NCBI RefSeq assembly: GCF_003576645.1
Contig: NC_044918.1
Span: 23,072,804-23,136,803 of the forward strand
Direction of reading: 5' to 3'
Length of the DNA stretch: 64,000 bases
Origin: Ipomoea triloba
Taxonomy: Eukaryota > Streptophyta > Magnoliopsida > Solanales > Convolvulaceae
Made by a program: the position numbers and the translations under genes. The notes under the pieces were generated by a model. It did not search any database. It had not been told where the DNA came from and saw only the letters and a list, made by a program, of their open reading frames with translations. This document shows positions 20,173 to 32,049 of the stretch, in pieces. Every line of letters starts with the position of its first letter. Position 1 is the first letter of the stretch.

Positions 20173-21477
20173 GCAATTATCGCTTTTTTTAATATTCATT
20201 GCAGAGAATTAAAATTTGGTAAATCGGTGTAGTCAAGGAGTCTTGGTCAAATAAATCCAATGAATTGCGACATTAATCGTGCAATGTGGGAAAGGTCAAT
20301 TTAATCATTATATTGATTAATGTAATTTCATTTTCTCCCTTTGCCATACCCATAGTGGCAATGCTCTCATTATCCCAAATTCTTTGGTGCCCTTTAATTT
20401 TCCAGATAAGCATAATTGCGGCAGTTGCTTTTACTTTTTTTATTTCTTTATTTAATTCACTTTCGGTAGGATTCTTAATATTTATGGTCCATTCAATATT
20501 AGTGTGATTACGCTAATATTCTTATCATTCTCTAATTGCTAAGTAAACTGCGACTTTTTACCTATCCTAATTTAATATGATTTTTAATTTTCAATATTTT
20601 CTTAATCTTAACATGAGACTCAATGAATCCTTCATCCAAAGAAAAATTTCTTTAAAGAAAAAAAAAACATTAAAGTTTACGCATACCATATGATATTTTT
20701 AAAAGTTTTATAACATTTCATTTTTTGTTTATTTTTATAACTTAGCTGATATGATTATGAGTCATAATCAAATAAATTACATTAAATAATCATTCAAAAT
20801 TTGATGCAAGTAACATTACTGCATTAACTGTTTCATTTTTTTTTTTTTATACTCCCAATCTTAAATTAACATTTTTCGTGAGATAACTCAAGTTGAGTTG
20901 ATCGATAATTGGCTTGGTACCTACAAATTTTCAAGTCGAATTTCTTGTGAGAGCTGCCTATTAGCTTTCCTTCTCAACTTTAGTGAATCAACTATGGGCA
21001 ACTTAAGTTGTTTAGACTAGTTTATCTCATTGAGGTCATTTACAAATTAGGGTTACAATGTGAACTTCACCCATACACATTCAGGTAGTGACTGACTGCG
21101 AACTTTCTTGTGAATCAAAGTAGCATTTTTCATATAGTTTGTTGATATTTATTATTTTTTTAACTTTTAAAAATTTTTTTTAAAAAAAAAAACAAAATTT
21201 AATCAAATGACCGGTCAAAAAACACTAAAATGGGTTAGCCAGGTGGGAAGTATTCTCTAAGAATAATTTCAATTAAGCCGGTTAATGTATATATACAATT
21301 TCATTACACAAAGTTTGCGCATATAATTTGAATATTTCATGACAAGCTATGATTCTTTATGCCCAAAGAACCAATGCCGCCCACCAACTGGGGTTCGATC
21401 ATGTGATCACCTATTTAGAATAATAATAAATGTGTCGTCACACTACATAGTAGTTGGCTAAATATTTTTTTTAGTAC
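20173..21477. other. Intergenic DNA, nothing firm
   Basis: The plus-strand frame at 20286-20507 encodes a hydrophobic product in T-rich DNA and has no family match that I recognise. No other feature. Confidence 0.4.
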
Positions 21478-21545
21478 TGCTGACTCTGTTACAATGCTAC
21501 GATGCAGTATCTGTTCATAACTACTTTATCAACCTACTAAAATTA
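21478..21545 (-). mobile_element. SINE tail fragment
   Basis: On the minus strand it reads AGTTATGAACAGATACTGC and CATTGTAACAGAGTCAG, matching the tail of the SINE at 15714-15850; the body with box A and B is absent. Confidence 0.35.
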
Positions 21546-22391
21546 CTAAAATATTATATATATAACTACTAAAATTACTTATATTAGTTTGTACAAGATT
21601 CATGTAAAAGAAGTCTTGTATAACAAGTTTTTGGTAAATTAAGTTAACGATAAAGTTGGATACAAATACACCCAATTAAGCTAAATACAAACCGATCGAT
21701 CATGTGACGTGCCAAAATGGAGTAGGTCCATGTGAAGAGATTTTGATATATTTAGATTTAGAAAAAAAAAATGAGAAACTTAAAAGGGTTATATTGAAGG
21801 AGGGTCCTGGATTTTCTTGGTACAAAAATGGGATGAACTGTCAACAACTAGCAAAAGCATGTTATTTCCTGATCAGCTGTTTCAAGTTCTCCCTAAAAAG
21901 TGGGAACATATGTTAGGATTAGGGGCTCCATCGTTATTAATCATGTAAGTAAGTTGTTGGATGCCACCAAATGCATTGCATTGACTTTTGAACCGTTCTA
22001 TTGTTTTATAATTTCCAATTTTGACTTGGAAAAAAATTGATGTGGCTATTTTCATTATTTAATTATAATTATTTTTCTGTATCTATAAAATAAATAAATA
22101 AATAAATAAAAAGAGGAAGGAAATAATATTTCTTTGAAATCTGGCAAGTATGGATGATAGGTAAAGTTGCACTCAGAATCCCAAGTCTTGTCCTTCACTT
22201 GAGCACACTCGATCTCATGCTTATTAGTATAGCCAATAATTATTAGAAAAGTTTGTATGATTTTTACACAGAAGATCAAAATGGGTTTGAAGTGTGATTA
22301 TTTCTTGGGTGGTCATCAATATATATTTTGCTATCTATAAAGTTGCAGAAATATGTATATATTTAAGTGTATATATTATTTAAAAATGTTA
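21546..22391. other. Intergenic DNA with an (AAAT)n tract
   Basis: An AAAT repeat lies at about 22084-22111. A short frame at 21704-21916 with WYKNGMNCQQ was considered but not supported as a gene. Confidence 0.4.
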
Positions 22392-22847
22392 AGGGACGTT
22401 TGGTTGGGTGGAAATTTATTTTTATGGAAGTTGTTTTCTTTAGAGGGGAGGAAAATAATAGTTTTTGATGTTTGGTTCATGGAATTCATTTTCTATTGGA
22501 AAATGAATTCCTTAAATTTGAGGAAAACAAAATCCTTAGCTGGACCAAAGATTTTGTTTTCTATTGAAGATGTGAAGAAAAATGGGTGTGGTTGGACTAT
22601 TTTAATTTGCCCCTTGTGTTAAGTTTTTTCATAATTATTCTTACTTTTCTTAATTTGTAGGGACATATATGTCTTTATACTCGTTATTCTTTACAATTCT
22701 AAATCCAACTAAACAACGGAATTATAAGTATTCCCAGTAATTTTTTTCCACCAACTAAACAATGAAATATATCTTCCTAGTAATTGCTTTTCCATGGAAC
22801 TTCAATTTCACTTCCCCTAAAATATTTTCCACGAACCAAACGAGCCT
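22392..22847. mobile_element. Harbinger-like MITE (GTTTGGTT ends)
   Basis: Ends AGGGACGTTTGGTT and AACCAAACGAGCCT are imperfect inverted repeats, flanked on both sides by TTA (22389-22391 and 22848-22850). 456 bases, no coding capacity; the open frame inside is not a gene. Confidence 0.6.
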
Positions 22848-23302
22848 TTAGGGTTAATTGTTTGTGTCAATGGAAGGGATTACAAGTCTAGAAGGGGTGA
22901 ATAGACATGTATGTGATATTTAAAATTTTTACTATTCAACTGAGTGAATCAAAGAGTGAACTTGATTCAATCAATATTTCGTATGGTCATACACTTGTCA
23001 AATATTTGAAAAGTCTTTATACAATTGTACTATATAAGAGGTCTCATGTGTCCTTGATTCACTATAATCATTATAGTTCTAATCGCTTGGAAACATCAAT
23101 TGCCATCAAAAGTAGTTAGAAACTTTTGGTGAACTAAGTCGTCAAGCGTATTTGTATTTTCTAGTTTTGGTTCACCGGCGGTTTATTTATTTTAAAAACC
23201 ATACATTTGATCGGGTTTAGAAAAACCTAGGTTTCTGCATGCTAGACTCTTGTAGAAATGAAGTAATACTTTCTTCCCAAAAGAAATGAAGTAATCCTTT
23301 AA
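22848..23302. other. Intergenic DNA, nothing recognised
   Basis: No supported feature. Confidence 0.35.
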
Positions 23303-23566
23303 CGGGACATTTGGTTGGAGGAAAGGAATTATATGGAAAAGAATTGCAATTTCATGGAAAAAGAATAACATGTGAATAAAGTGGAGTTTAAATTTTAGTG
23401 TTTGGTTTGCATGAATAAAATTACTGGGAATTTCAATTTGAATGTTTGGTATACATGAGAATTGAAAGGGAATAATAAGTAGTATAAAGTCTAAAATGCC
23501 CGGTGTTGTTGTTGTTATTATTATTATTATTATAACAATATTATTATTATTATTATTATTATAAAC
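23303..23566 (+). mobile_element. Partial GTTTGGTTGG-type MITE ending in (ATT)n
   Basis: Starts CGGGACATTTGGTTGGAGG after TAA, contains GTGTTTGGTTTGC and GTTTGGTATACATGAG, and runs into an ATT microsatellite (about 23513-23566). The right terminus is not recognised. Confidence 0.4.
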
Positions 23567-24510
23567 AATGCACATTTCAATCACTGTACTATTGTATAGA
23601 AATAAATAATTCATTCGCTATTATAAATAAAGTTAACAAACACACAACTCACACCGTTTGGTTGCATAGATCGGCGCACAAAATGAACATTTTACAACAC
23701 ACACACCATCAACGCATAAAATGAAAATTTTGTTGTTCAAAATTTAGGCAAATATGCTATATACACATATCAAATTTAAAGACTCGAGAATTTTGAGAAA
23801 ACATATACTTAATTAAGGTTCGCCTAGAATGATTATTGCTCAGGAACGGTGTTCTCTGTCAACGGTAGTCGAAAGTAATACACGCTATAATCTAGAAGGG
23901 ACGGTCAAACATCAATTTTAGGTTAAAAATGAAGGGGTAATTTTGTCTCAAGATTATTTTTTTTTCTTCCTAAAATCTAAGGAATTAAAATCCCATGGGG
24001 GTATAAAAGTAAAATTTTCAAAATTTAAAATACGCTACCAAAATTATTTCCCATCATCCATCTAAGGTTCCATCCACCTTTGGTGAAGGTGAGGAAAAAA
24101 CTTAAATCTTTCTCTAATTTTTGGATGGTAAAAAAAAATAACAAATTAAAAATGACTAATTTTTCAATAATAATAATAAGTACTTTTGAAATACAAATAT
24201 TCAATATATTTTTTAAAATGTGGGTAATAATAATAATCAATATTAGAAATACAAAGAGGAAGTTAAGTTTGAAAGTGGGTGAATAAGATGACAAGAGAAT
24301 AAGAGAATTGCTCAAAAAAAAAAAAAAAGATGACAAGAGAAGTAATTTTTACCAAGTAGTGGACAAAGTAATTTTTTAACAAAATAAATTCAATTAATGA
24401 ATTTAGAAATTAGAATGCTGCTTCATTTAATGTTTCAGAATCATCGTATTGATAGCTATTTGTTCAATCACATCGCCAATTACTAGACATTTATTTTAAT
24501 GATTTGATCA
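23567..24510. other. AT-rich intergenic DNA
   Basis: Frames on both strands at 24025-24336 are poly-Ile/Phe low-complexity products. No gene. Confidence 0.4.
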
Positions 24511-24693
24511 AAATCATTAAAATAGATCAAATCCAACAAATTTTGACAAATTCATTTGACAAACAAAGCAAATATATATAGACTAGCTTTAAAAAGCTAT
24601 TCAAATCATTAAAATAAATCAAATCAAACAAATTTTGACAAATTCATTTGACAAACAAAGCCAATATATAGACTAGCTTTAAAAAGCTATTAA
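24511..24693. repeat. Tandem duplication, 92-base unit
   Basis: Two units with 92-base lag, each holding AAATTTTGACAAATTC, ATTTGACAAACAAAG and GACTAGCTTTAAAAAGCTAT. Confidence 0.75.
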
Positions 24694-24746
24694 TTTCAAA
24701 ATGACATAAAAAATCAGTAATCAAATTAGAATTTTGAAAACTCAAA

Positions 24747-24876
24747 ACGGGCTTAGCCGACTGAGCTAGCTTGTCCCGCCCCGTTAAAAGGGTGGGACGA
24801 GCTTTGATTTTTAAAGTCCGTATTATGGTAGGTTTTTTAGCCTACCCCGCTTAAACCCACGAGTTTGACAGGCCTA
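24747..24876 (-). mobile_element. hAT-like MITE remnant
   Basis: The minus-strand end AGGCCTGTCAAACTCGTGGG and internal GGTGGGACGAGC / GTCCCGCC blocks match the terminal style of the complete hAT-like MITE at 35952-36675 (TAGTACTGTCAAAGCGG). Confidence 0.45.
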
Positions 24877-24938
24877 TTTAAAAAGAAAAAATTCATTCGA
24901 AAAGCTAAATTCCCAGAAATCAGAATCCCACTAATCAT

Positions 24939-25316
24939 GGGGTGTTTGGTAGGATGGAATTGCAATTCCATTCCTACCAAACTCCATGGAATTACAATTC
25001 CATGGTTTGGCCGGAAGGAATTGTAACTTTGTGGAATTGCGATTCCCTTCAACCATGGGAATGCAATTCCTAGGCAATTCTTAAGTTTGTGGAATTGTAT
25101 TTTATGGTGAATTATTATTTTACCCTTCTTCATATTATTATATTATTATTATATAAGGACATTTTAGTCTTTATTCACACATCCCCATTCCCATTCAATT
25201 CTCAATCATTCTATTTCTACCTACTAAACAATGTAATTTAAATTCTCACTTTATTCCTTCCCCACAAAATTGCAATTTCTATCTCCCCTAATTCATTCAT
25301 TTGAACCAAGCGTCCT
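24939..25316. mobile_element. GTTTGGT-type MITE with GGAATTGCAATTCC palindromes
   Basis: The left end GGGGTGTTTGGTAGGATGG faces the right end TTTGAACCAAGCGTCC. Between them TGGAATTGCAATTCC-like palindromes recur. Exact borders and target site are uncertain. Confidence 0.45.
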
Positions 25317-25403
25317 ATCAGCAATTCCTTCCCACTTCCTTTTATTCTTATTTTTTAATCCTTCTACCCATTCCCTATAAACCTAATAAATCCAATTCCC
25401 TTA

Positions 25404-25642
25404 CATCACGTTTGGTTCACGGAATGGATTTGGAGGGAATATGAATGTTATTCCATAAGGAATGAAATAAATAAGGAATAGAACATGAATTGTATTCTAT
25501 TGTTTGGTTCGCTGAAGGAATAGACTTTAGGAATTGTATTACAACGTTTGGTTGGTTAAAGGAATAGAAATGGAATATATATTTAAAAGACATAAATACC
25601 CTTATACAAATTATTATTATTATTATTATTATTATTTGAGTA

Positions 25643-25693
<51 letters not shown>

Positions 25694-26988
25694 ATAAGAT
25701 TTTTTTATAATATTATTCTATAGCAATTACAATATTAATAAAATGATCTATAAATTATGAAATAAAATATTCATATAAATAACAAAAAATTTTAAAGAAT
25801 ATTTAATAATATTTAGAAGAAAAGATTATGAAGTCTTCAGGAAGTTGGTTTGAGATGTGTGTATCTCCTTATTTCAAGGAGTCTTCCTGCAACAAATTAT
25901 TAGATATTTAATAGTCCTAATATTACTATAAAATGTGATGCTTGCCATTTGCAGTCTCTGGCTCATGCAAATTTTGCTGCTTTTCCTTTAACTAGAATGA
26001 TACATGAAAAAAATTGATTGAGTATCATCAGATGAAGTGAACTCTCTAGGTTTCTTATTTTGTTCGTGCCCATTGTCATCATCTAAATGCTCTTTTTTTG
26101 GCCTATTTCTGCAGTGCTGCAATTTCAAAATATAGTTAGTTCCTCATTTTTAACTCCTCTTTCCATTTCTGCGTCATCTGTGAAAGATAAAGACCTGAGA
26201 TTATCCTAACGAGAATACAAGCTCTATACGTCATTTGAAGTAGTCAAAAAGATGCAAAGTAGTCACTCACTTCTAGTGCAGCAAAAATACTACTCATGGG
26301 CATCTTTCCATATATCGGAAAATTCAAGAAGATAATCACTTTGGATGGAAATAACCAACAAATGTTACATTATGAATGAACCAAATGAGATTTTAGATTC
26401 TTGAGCTAAACTTGTATTCAGATTACATTTCATTTTTATATTTATTTATTGAAATGTGTATATTGTGAATTATTTGGAAACAATTATTTATTTTTTGGTA
26501 TAAAATTTTAAAAATTATACAACACTTGATTATTTGTAAAATATTTAATTAATCTATCTTAAATATTAATATTTTTTTAATCGTCTTGATGAGATGATAT
26601 TATTTATGTTTAATAATAATATAAAATATATGTATAAATATTTAACAAAAATATAAAAGATGATATTATTTATGTTTAATAATATAAAATATATGTATAA
26701 ATATTTAACAAAAATATAAAAGATTAAAATGAAATTAACAAAAAATAACAGTGCAAAACAGGAATATAAGGGTAAAATAGTAAATAAGAAAATTTGTCTA
26801 TTCCTGAGAACTCAAGAATAGGTTAATACCAAGGGGGACCCTGGTAATAGCTATTACCCCTGCAAGGGTAATAGCTCATTCCCAGGAGCAATATTCCTGG
26901 GAATAAAAAGTATTACCAAACAAAGGAATAGGCCTATTCCCGGGAATGCTATGCCATTCCAGGCCTATTCCGCGAACCAAACATGCGG
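25404..26988. mobile_element. Harbinger-like element, 1.6 kb, possible captured gene fragment
   Basis: Ends CATCACGTTTGGTTCACGG and (complement) CCGCATGTTTGGTTCGCGG are bounded by TTA on both sides (25401-25403, 26989-26991). A large (TTA)n microsatellite lies at 25611-25691. On the minus strand near 25970-26120 a frame after a plausible splice acceptor (TTTTGAAATTGCAG) encodes NRPKKEHLDDDNGHEQNKK and stops at TAA. Its composition is that of an exon rather than of repeat DNA, so the element may carry pieces of a host gene. Parent gene unknown. Confidence 0.5.
25611..25691. repeat. (TTA)n microsatellite
   Basis: Interrupted once near 25640. Long pure trinucleotide tract. Confidence 0.9.
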
Positions 26989-27634
26989 TTAATCCCTTTT
27001 CTCCCCTCCCTCCGCACTCTGCAATTCTGCCCATTCCCTTCTTCATAGAATATATAATCACTGACGACAGACCATAGTTCCACATCTTCACTCTTCAATC
27101 TTCATCTCGTATCTTCTTCAACCTTCAAGCCGACAATCCAACGACGTCATTGGCAGAACCACAAGAAATGACGTCGTAGGCTCGCAACCCTTCCGATCTC
27201 GAACCACTTTCTCAGTTCGTCCAATCGCAGTCTCCTTTGTTTAATTTATTTTATTTAATTGTTACTTTGTTTCATTGTAAAATATCATCAGTCCATTCTC
27301 AAATTTCAACACTTAATTTTATGATTAACTCCTTTGTTTCATTATAATTCATTTATTCCTATACATATTCCTTTTTATAAATTAAAAAAAAAACATACAA
27401 ACAAAGAACATGAGCTATCTTCCCTTGAAGAATGGAGAACTGAATGCGTGGCTCTGGGAGAGGAACTTACATCTTGTAGCAGCCCATTATGGAAATTGAG
27501 AAGGCACTTGAAGATGATGTCGTTGGTGTCCCAGCTTGACGGCAATGGAAATAGTAAACTAGTTGTTCCCCTGGTTTCCCCTTCCATTTGATCCCAAAAA
27601 AAAAATAAAATAAACAAAGTAAGTTACGTTTGGT
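26989..27634. other. Intergenic DNA
   Basis: Includes two GACGTC-type palindromic cores near 27143 and 27170. The overlapping frames at 27334-27617 are not recognisable as genes. Confidence 0.35.
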
Positions 27635-27772
27635 GGGCCACTATCTAAGTCCGCGGGCTTAATGCGGGACAACCCTCTATAGACTTGTACTTTTTGGTGG
27701 GCATTTTAGCACGCCCCGCCAAAAGGTAGGCTTTAGCAGGTCTCGCTCCACCAGTCCGCTTTAACAACTCTA
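27635..27772. mobile_element. hAT-like MITE remnant
   Basis: GTCCGCGGGCTTAATGCGGG, CACGCCCCGCC and a right end whose complement is GAGTTGTTAAAGCGGAC resemble the MITE at 35952-36675. Left border lost. Confidence 0.4.
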
Positions 27773-27797
27773 AATTAAATTGTCAAACAAATAAGGG

Positions 27798-29073
27798 TGA
27801 TAAGTGCCAAAAACACCTATGTATAAGGGTTGTCTGTTTTTGGGTGAGTTATGGTCAAAAGTGCTTGGATGTGCTAATCTATTTTGAAGGGTATTGAGCT
27901 GAGAAGGAAGAATATGGACTCAATCGGGAACACTCAAAGGAAGAAGCACAAAAGAAGTCTGTCCACGAGTGATCCACGATCGTGGACGGGTCGTGGATTA
28001 GAAGCAGAAAGTTCCACGACTCCATCCACGATCGTGGACGACCATATGTGGAATTAAATGATCCTATCCACGAGCGATCCACGCTCGTGGATTGGATGTG
28101 GATCGAAGGCAGTGAGGAAAATCATGAAGTGCAGTGGATGAGATGCTATATAAGCTAGTTTAAGATCTATTTTTAGTGGACTTTTGACTTTCATCTCACT
28201 TTTAGCTTTTGTACTTTACTTTTGGATAAGTTAGCTAGGTTTTTCTCTCTTTAGAAAGAGAGCTAGAGATTCATCCATGGTGTATTGGAAGACTTCAATT
28301 CGATTTCAATTTTAGGTAACAATTTACTTTTCCTTTGCAATTTTTGATCCAATTCTCTTTTGCAATTTAATTTCCTTTGCTTGTGAATTTCAATTCTACT
28401 ATGATGAGTGGCTAATTTCCTAAAGGAGTTGGATGCTACTAGTTAGGGATTATGCATGCTTGAGCTTGAATTGCCAAATTAGATGAAATGAGTGCAAATT
28501 GTGTTCCAACGCTTTTGAGTGGATGATATTGTTGAAATGATTCTTGCTTGTTGCCGACTGGGATAAATAAGGAGGGTGAGAGAGTGGTTGTAGCAAGAGG
28601 TTGTGCCTCCACGTAGTCTTACTCATCTACATTCCCGCCCTATGTCTGAAAGGACTAGATTCGGAAGAAGTGGTAGACAACGTGCTCGATAAAATGCCCT
28701 AACCGAATGAGGACTTAGGAGTCCAAGTTTGACGTAACTTGGTGCTTGTGCCTTGAACTTCCTTGAGTGGGACATTGTTTGCATTCTATCCCATCTACCT
28801 TAACCTACTACGTGCATAAGACTTAGTGAAAGGCTCCAACTCTCCATTTTAATTGATTGTTTAATCTTCTGCCCTTAGTAGTTATTACCCTTAAAATCAA
28901 TGCTATTCAATGTTTCTTTTACTTTGGTTGGTTCTAGCAACTCTTGGTGACAAACTCCCTTGAATGTCATATGCTTGACTTAGCTCCAATTTGTCATCCT
29001 TAGAGAACGACACTCGTTGATTCCATCTCCGTTTACACTCATCCATCCACCACACTAAACTACAAAATCATCA
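27798..29073. mobile_element. Solo LTR, 1276 bp, with 5-bp target duplication
   Basis: Starts TGATAAGTGCC and ends AAAATCATCA (short inverted TGAT/ATCA ends) and is flanked by AAGGG at 27793-27797 and 29074-29078. A TATA box (TATATAA, 28147-28153) lies in the first third. An array of TCCACGATCGTGGA-type palindromes occupies 27961-28100. No internal coding region, so it is best explained as an LTR left by recombination. Length suits a Ty3-type LTR, but the lineage cannot be fixed from the LTR alone. Confidence 0.75.
28147..28153 (+). promoter_or_regulatory. TATA box in solo LTR
   Basis: TATATAA within GATGCTATATAAGC, after the palindrome array. Confidence 0.45.
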
Positions 29074-29078
29074 AAGGG

Positions 29079-30104
29079 TCCGTTTGGAAACTCATAAAAT
29101 GTCTTGCAGAAGTCATTTCTCGGATTTTCTAGTATTTGATATTCAAAGAAAATAAAGTCAAAGGAAAATATTTGTTCTGATTAAATAAAAAAAGATCTAA
29201 TTTGGCGAAAAATGTCTAGATTTTTAGTAGATTTTTTTTTTGGATTATTTATTTTCTCGTATTTTTATTATTTTTTTTTAATCTCTTTTCAAGAATTCAA
29301 ACTAGTTTCTAAATTATTAACACTACCATCACAAAATCACCACAACCACCACTACTACCACCAACACCACTACAACCACCACCACCACTACACAACCATC
29401 AACATCACTGTTGCCACCATAGCCTATTTGATCCTACCGAAAAAATTAAGAAGGAATTAAATTTAAATTCAATGAAAAAGAAAGTATTTGAAATATTTAT
29501 TTGATTGTTTTTGATTTGTGAGAAATAAGTTGTAAGAAATAATTAGTAAAAAGACACAAATGTCGTACAAAATAAAAATAGGAAAAATGACATTTCTTTT
29601 CCCTGAATTATATAACTCTTTTTCTTCCTGAATTATTCATGTGTCAACATTAACCCTTTTAATTATTTTAAAAGTGGCAGTTTTTCCCCCTTTTAGTTAA
29701 ACATATATTTTTACCCTTAAAAATAAATATTTCATTTATTTTTTTCTCCAGCAAATTATTGGTTAGGTGACCATTGTTCGGTTCAAATCAATCGGACACT
29801 GTAGCAACTAAAGCGCAACTGAAACTAAAAAGGTTTTGGTTTTAGTTTATTAAAATTGGGAACCAGAACCTTTGGTTTTGATTCTGAACCAGAAAAAATT
29901 AAAATTTTAAAATATAATTATTGAATTTGGATTATTTAAAAAATAGAAAATAGAATTTATAAATAAAATAAATCAAATTGGTGGTTCAAATCGAAACTAT
30001 CAGTTCCAATTTATTATTTCTCAGAACCGTGAACTAGAACCAAATCGTGGTCATATCTACTTATATGTGGCCGGGAATCAGAATAAATGTGTAAAAAAAA
30101 AAGC
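29079..30104. other. Intergenic DNA with MITE-like head and (ACC)n tract
   Basis: GGTCCGTTTGGAAACTC just after the solo LTR resembles the head of the Harbinger MITE at 10287 but no tail was found. An imperfect ACC/CCA repeat lies at about 29318-29410. Confidence 0.4.
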
Positions 30105-30268
30105 AGACACTTTTTGTAAATATTATAATTATAATTTTAAGTCAAATCTACTGACATTAATATTATAATTAGAATTTATTAGTATTAATGAATTATTTGT
30201 GTTTAAGTTTTAATTTTGTAGGATTAGTTTAAAATTATAATTATAATATTTGCAAATGGTTTATATTC
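30105..30268. mobile_element. Small AT-rich foldback element
   Basis: TAAATATTATAATTATAA at the left and TTATAATTATAATATTTG at the right pair as an inverted repeat of about 28-40 bases. Confidence 0.45.
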
Positions 30269-30720
30269 TGTTTCGCTTGCATTTATTATGATTTTTGTAT
30301 ATAAACAATAATTTGTTAACGAATAAAAATAAATGAAATACTTATTTTTAAGGATAAAAATGTTGATTTAATATAAAAAGGAAAAAAAAACACTTTTAAA
30401 ATAAATGATGGAGCTAATGTGGCTACATAAAAACGCTATAAACATATAATTCAGGTAAAAAAAGTAGAATTGTTTTTCAACTGTAAGTGTAATATAAAAA
30501 TTCGAACTGTAACCGTAATATAAACATATAATTCATGTAATTGTAATATAAAAATTCACGTTATATATTTTCTTCCAAAAGATGTGGAAAATAAAATATC
30601 GAAGCAGAGAAAGGAAGTCATGTTTCATAAAATAAAATTTTACCAACCAAATAAGGTAAAATATATTTTTTCCTTAAATTTGAAGAAAAATTCTCTCAAA
30701 AAGTATTGGAGAAATAATTA

Positions 30721-30991
30721 ACCATTTTGGTCCCTCAATTATTTTCCAACTGTAAATATAGTCCATAATTTTTAATTTCAGCTAATTTAATTATCGAATT
30801 GTTTAAAATTTCGTCAATTAAACCCTTCAAAGATCAAATGACGAAATTTTAAAAATGAGAAAATTACCATTTTGGTCTCTCGAAAGAGTTTAATTGACAA
30901 AATTTTAAACAATTCGATGATCAAATTAGTTGAAATTGAAAACTAAAGACTATATTAACAGTTAAGAAACAAATAGAGGAACCAAAATAGT
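30721..30991. mobile_element. Palindromic MITE (TTTTGGTCCCTC type)
   Basis: The left arm (ACCATTTTGGTCCCTC, ATTATCGAATTGTTTAAAA) is the inverted complement of the right arm (GAGGAACCAAAATAG, TTTTAAACAATTCGATGAT). Non-coding. Confidence 0.65.
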
Positions 30992-31474
30992 GATTTTCCC
31001 AACATATTTTCCTATAAACTATGAACCAAACAAGCCACAAATCTTTTGTCAAATTCAACACTATTTTAGTCACAACAAGTAGTGTTGGGATCAAAATTCG
31101 AAATTCGGCCTAGCACAGTAGCACCCTCACACCGGGAAAAAACTATTCCGAGGCCCATCAAATTAAAATTAAAAAAAAAAAAAAAAAAAAAGGCCTGATA
31201 GGCCTAACACAACAATGTTGGAACAAAAAGAACAAATTTACAACTATCGAATGAACAAGGCCCAATAATGGAGCCCATCAAATTTCCAATTCTTCTCCCA
31301 AATCCAATCTCCAATTCTGTCAAATTTAGTAATATATTTTAGACATCAAAATACTTTGAATTGATTTTAAGAACAAAGAAGCAAAAATCAAAATGTTGAT
31401 TTACTTTTGGGTGTAAAAATAAAAACATGTAATTACTACTATACAACTTATGGGTTAGGTTTAATTTGGAATGT
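30992..31474. other. Intergenic DNA with an A run
   Basis: A run of about 20 A lies at 31172-31191. Nothing coding. Confidence 0.4.
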
Positions 31475-31583
31475 CGTTTTCTGTTACAAAATGTAGTAGT
31501 AAATATCCCTCCACTAAGGTTCAAACACATGACCTCTCATTTGAGGGAGTCACTTTGTGCCACTAGACTACAAGGTCTTAGCA
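31475..31583 (-). mobile_element. tRNA-derived SINE (minus strand)
   Basis: On the minus strand: AAGACCTTGTAGTCTAGTGG, then GTGTTTGAACCTTAGTGG about 45 bases later, then TACATTTTGTAACAG tail. The plus-strand open frame over it is spurious. Confidence 0.6.
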
Positions 31584-31679
31584 TATTGAAAATTAAGTTG
31601 TTTATTTCATCATTATTCCCAATTATTATACTCCGTATAAAGAAAAGAAACAAATTGTATTAAACTAATAAATAAAATG

Positions 31680-31792
31680 GTTTGGTTTTGATTTTTAACT
31701 AGAATAGTCTTCAAGTGATACTCTGGATAATTTTTATGCACAATATTGTTTTATCACTTGAAGACTATTCTAGTTAAAAATCAAAACCAAAC
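31680..31792. other. Perfect 41-bp inverted repeat with 31-bp loop
   Basis: The left arm 31680-31720 (starts GTTTGGTTTTGATTT) and right arm 31752-31792 (ends AAATCAAAACCAAAC) are exact inverted complements over all 41 bases. A transcript would form an uninterrupted stem. No flanking target duplication is evident. It could be a very young foldback insertion or a source of small RNAs. Confidence 0.85.
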
Positions 31793-31861
31793 TAATATTT
31801 TAAGTTTAAATTAATTCAAGTTGATTATGGAGCCACAAAACAACTGCAATTAATCATTTCG

Positions 31862-32044
31862 ATGGAAAAAACACTCTCAAGTCCTAAGCAGTCGGAGGTA
31901 CAAGACCTCTTAGAACGGAGTACTGAAAAGATAAAGATGTCCCTGCAGGGGGTCGGTGTAGACAACAGGGATACGATGCATGCGGTCAGAAGGTCACCGG
32001 TGAAATCGGAGACAATGAACCAGCAGGCGACTGCGGCGGGTTCT
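31862..32044 (+). pseudogene. Possible LINE ORF1-like N-terminal fragment
   Basis: Frame beginning MEKTLSSPK with DLLERSTEKIKMSLQG. A short Leu-Leu-Glu-Arg-Ser-Lys-type opening is common in plant LINE zinc-knuckle proteins, but the frame stops after 61 codons at the border of the next element and has no zinc knuckle. Weak. Confidence 0.3.
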
Positions 32045-32049
32045 TAAAA

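Noticed and set aside
21704..21916. Possible gene (WYKNGMNCQQLAK)
   Set aside because: Short, frame changes needed to extend it, no recognised family and no splice evidence.
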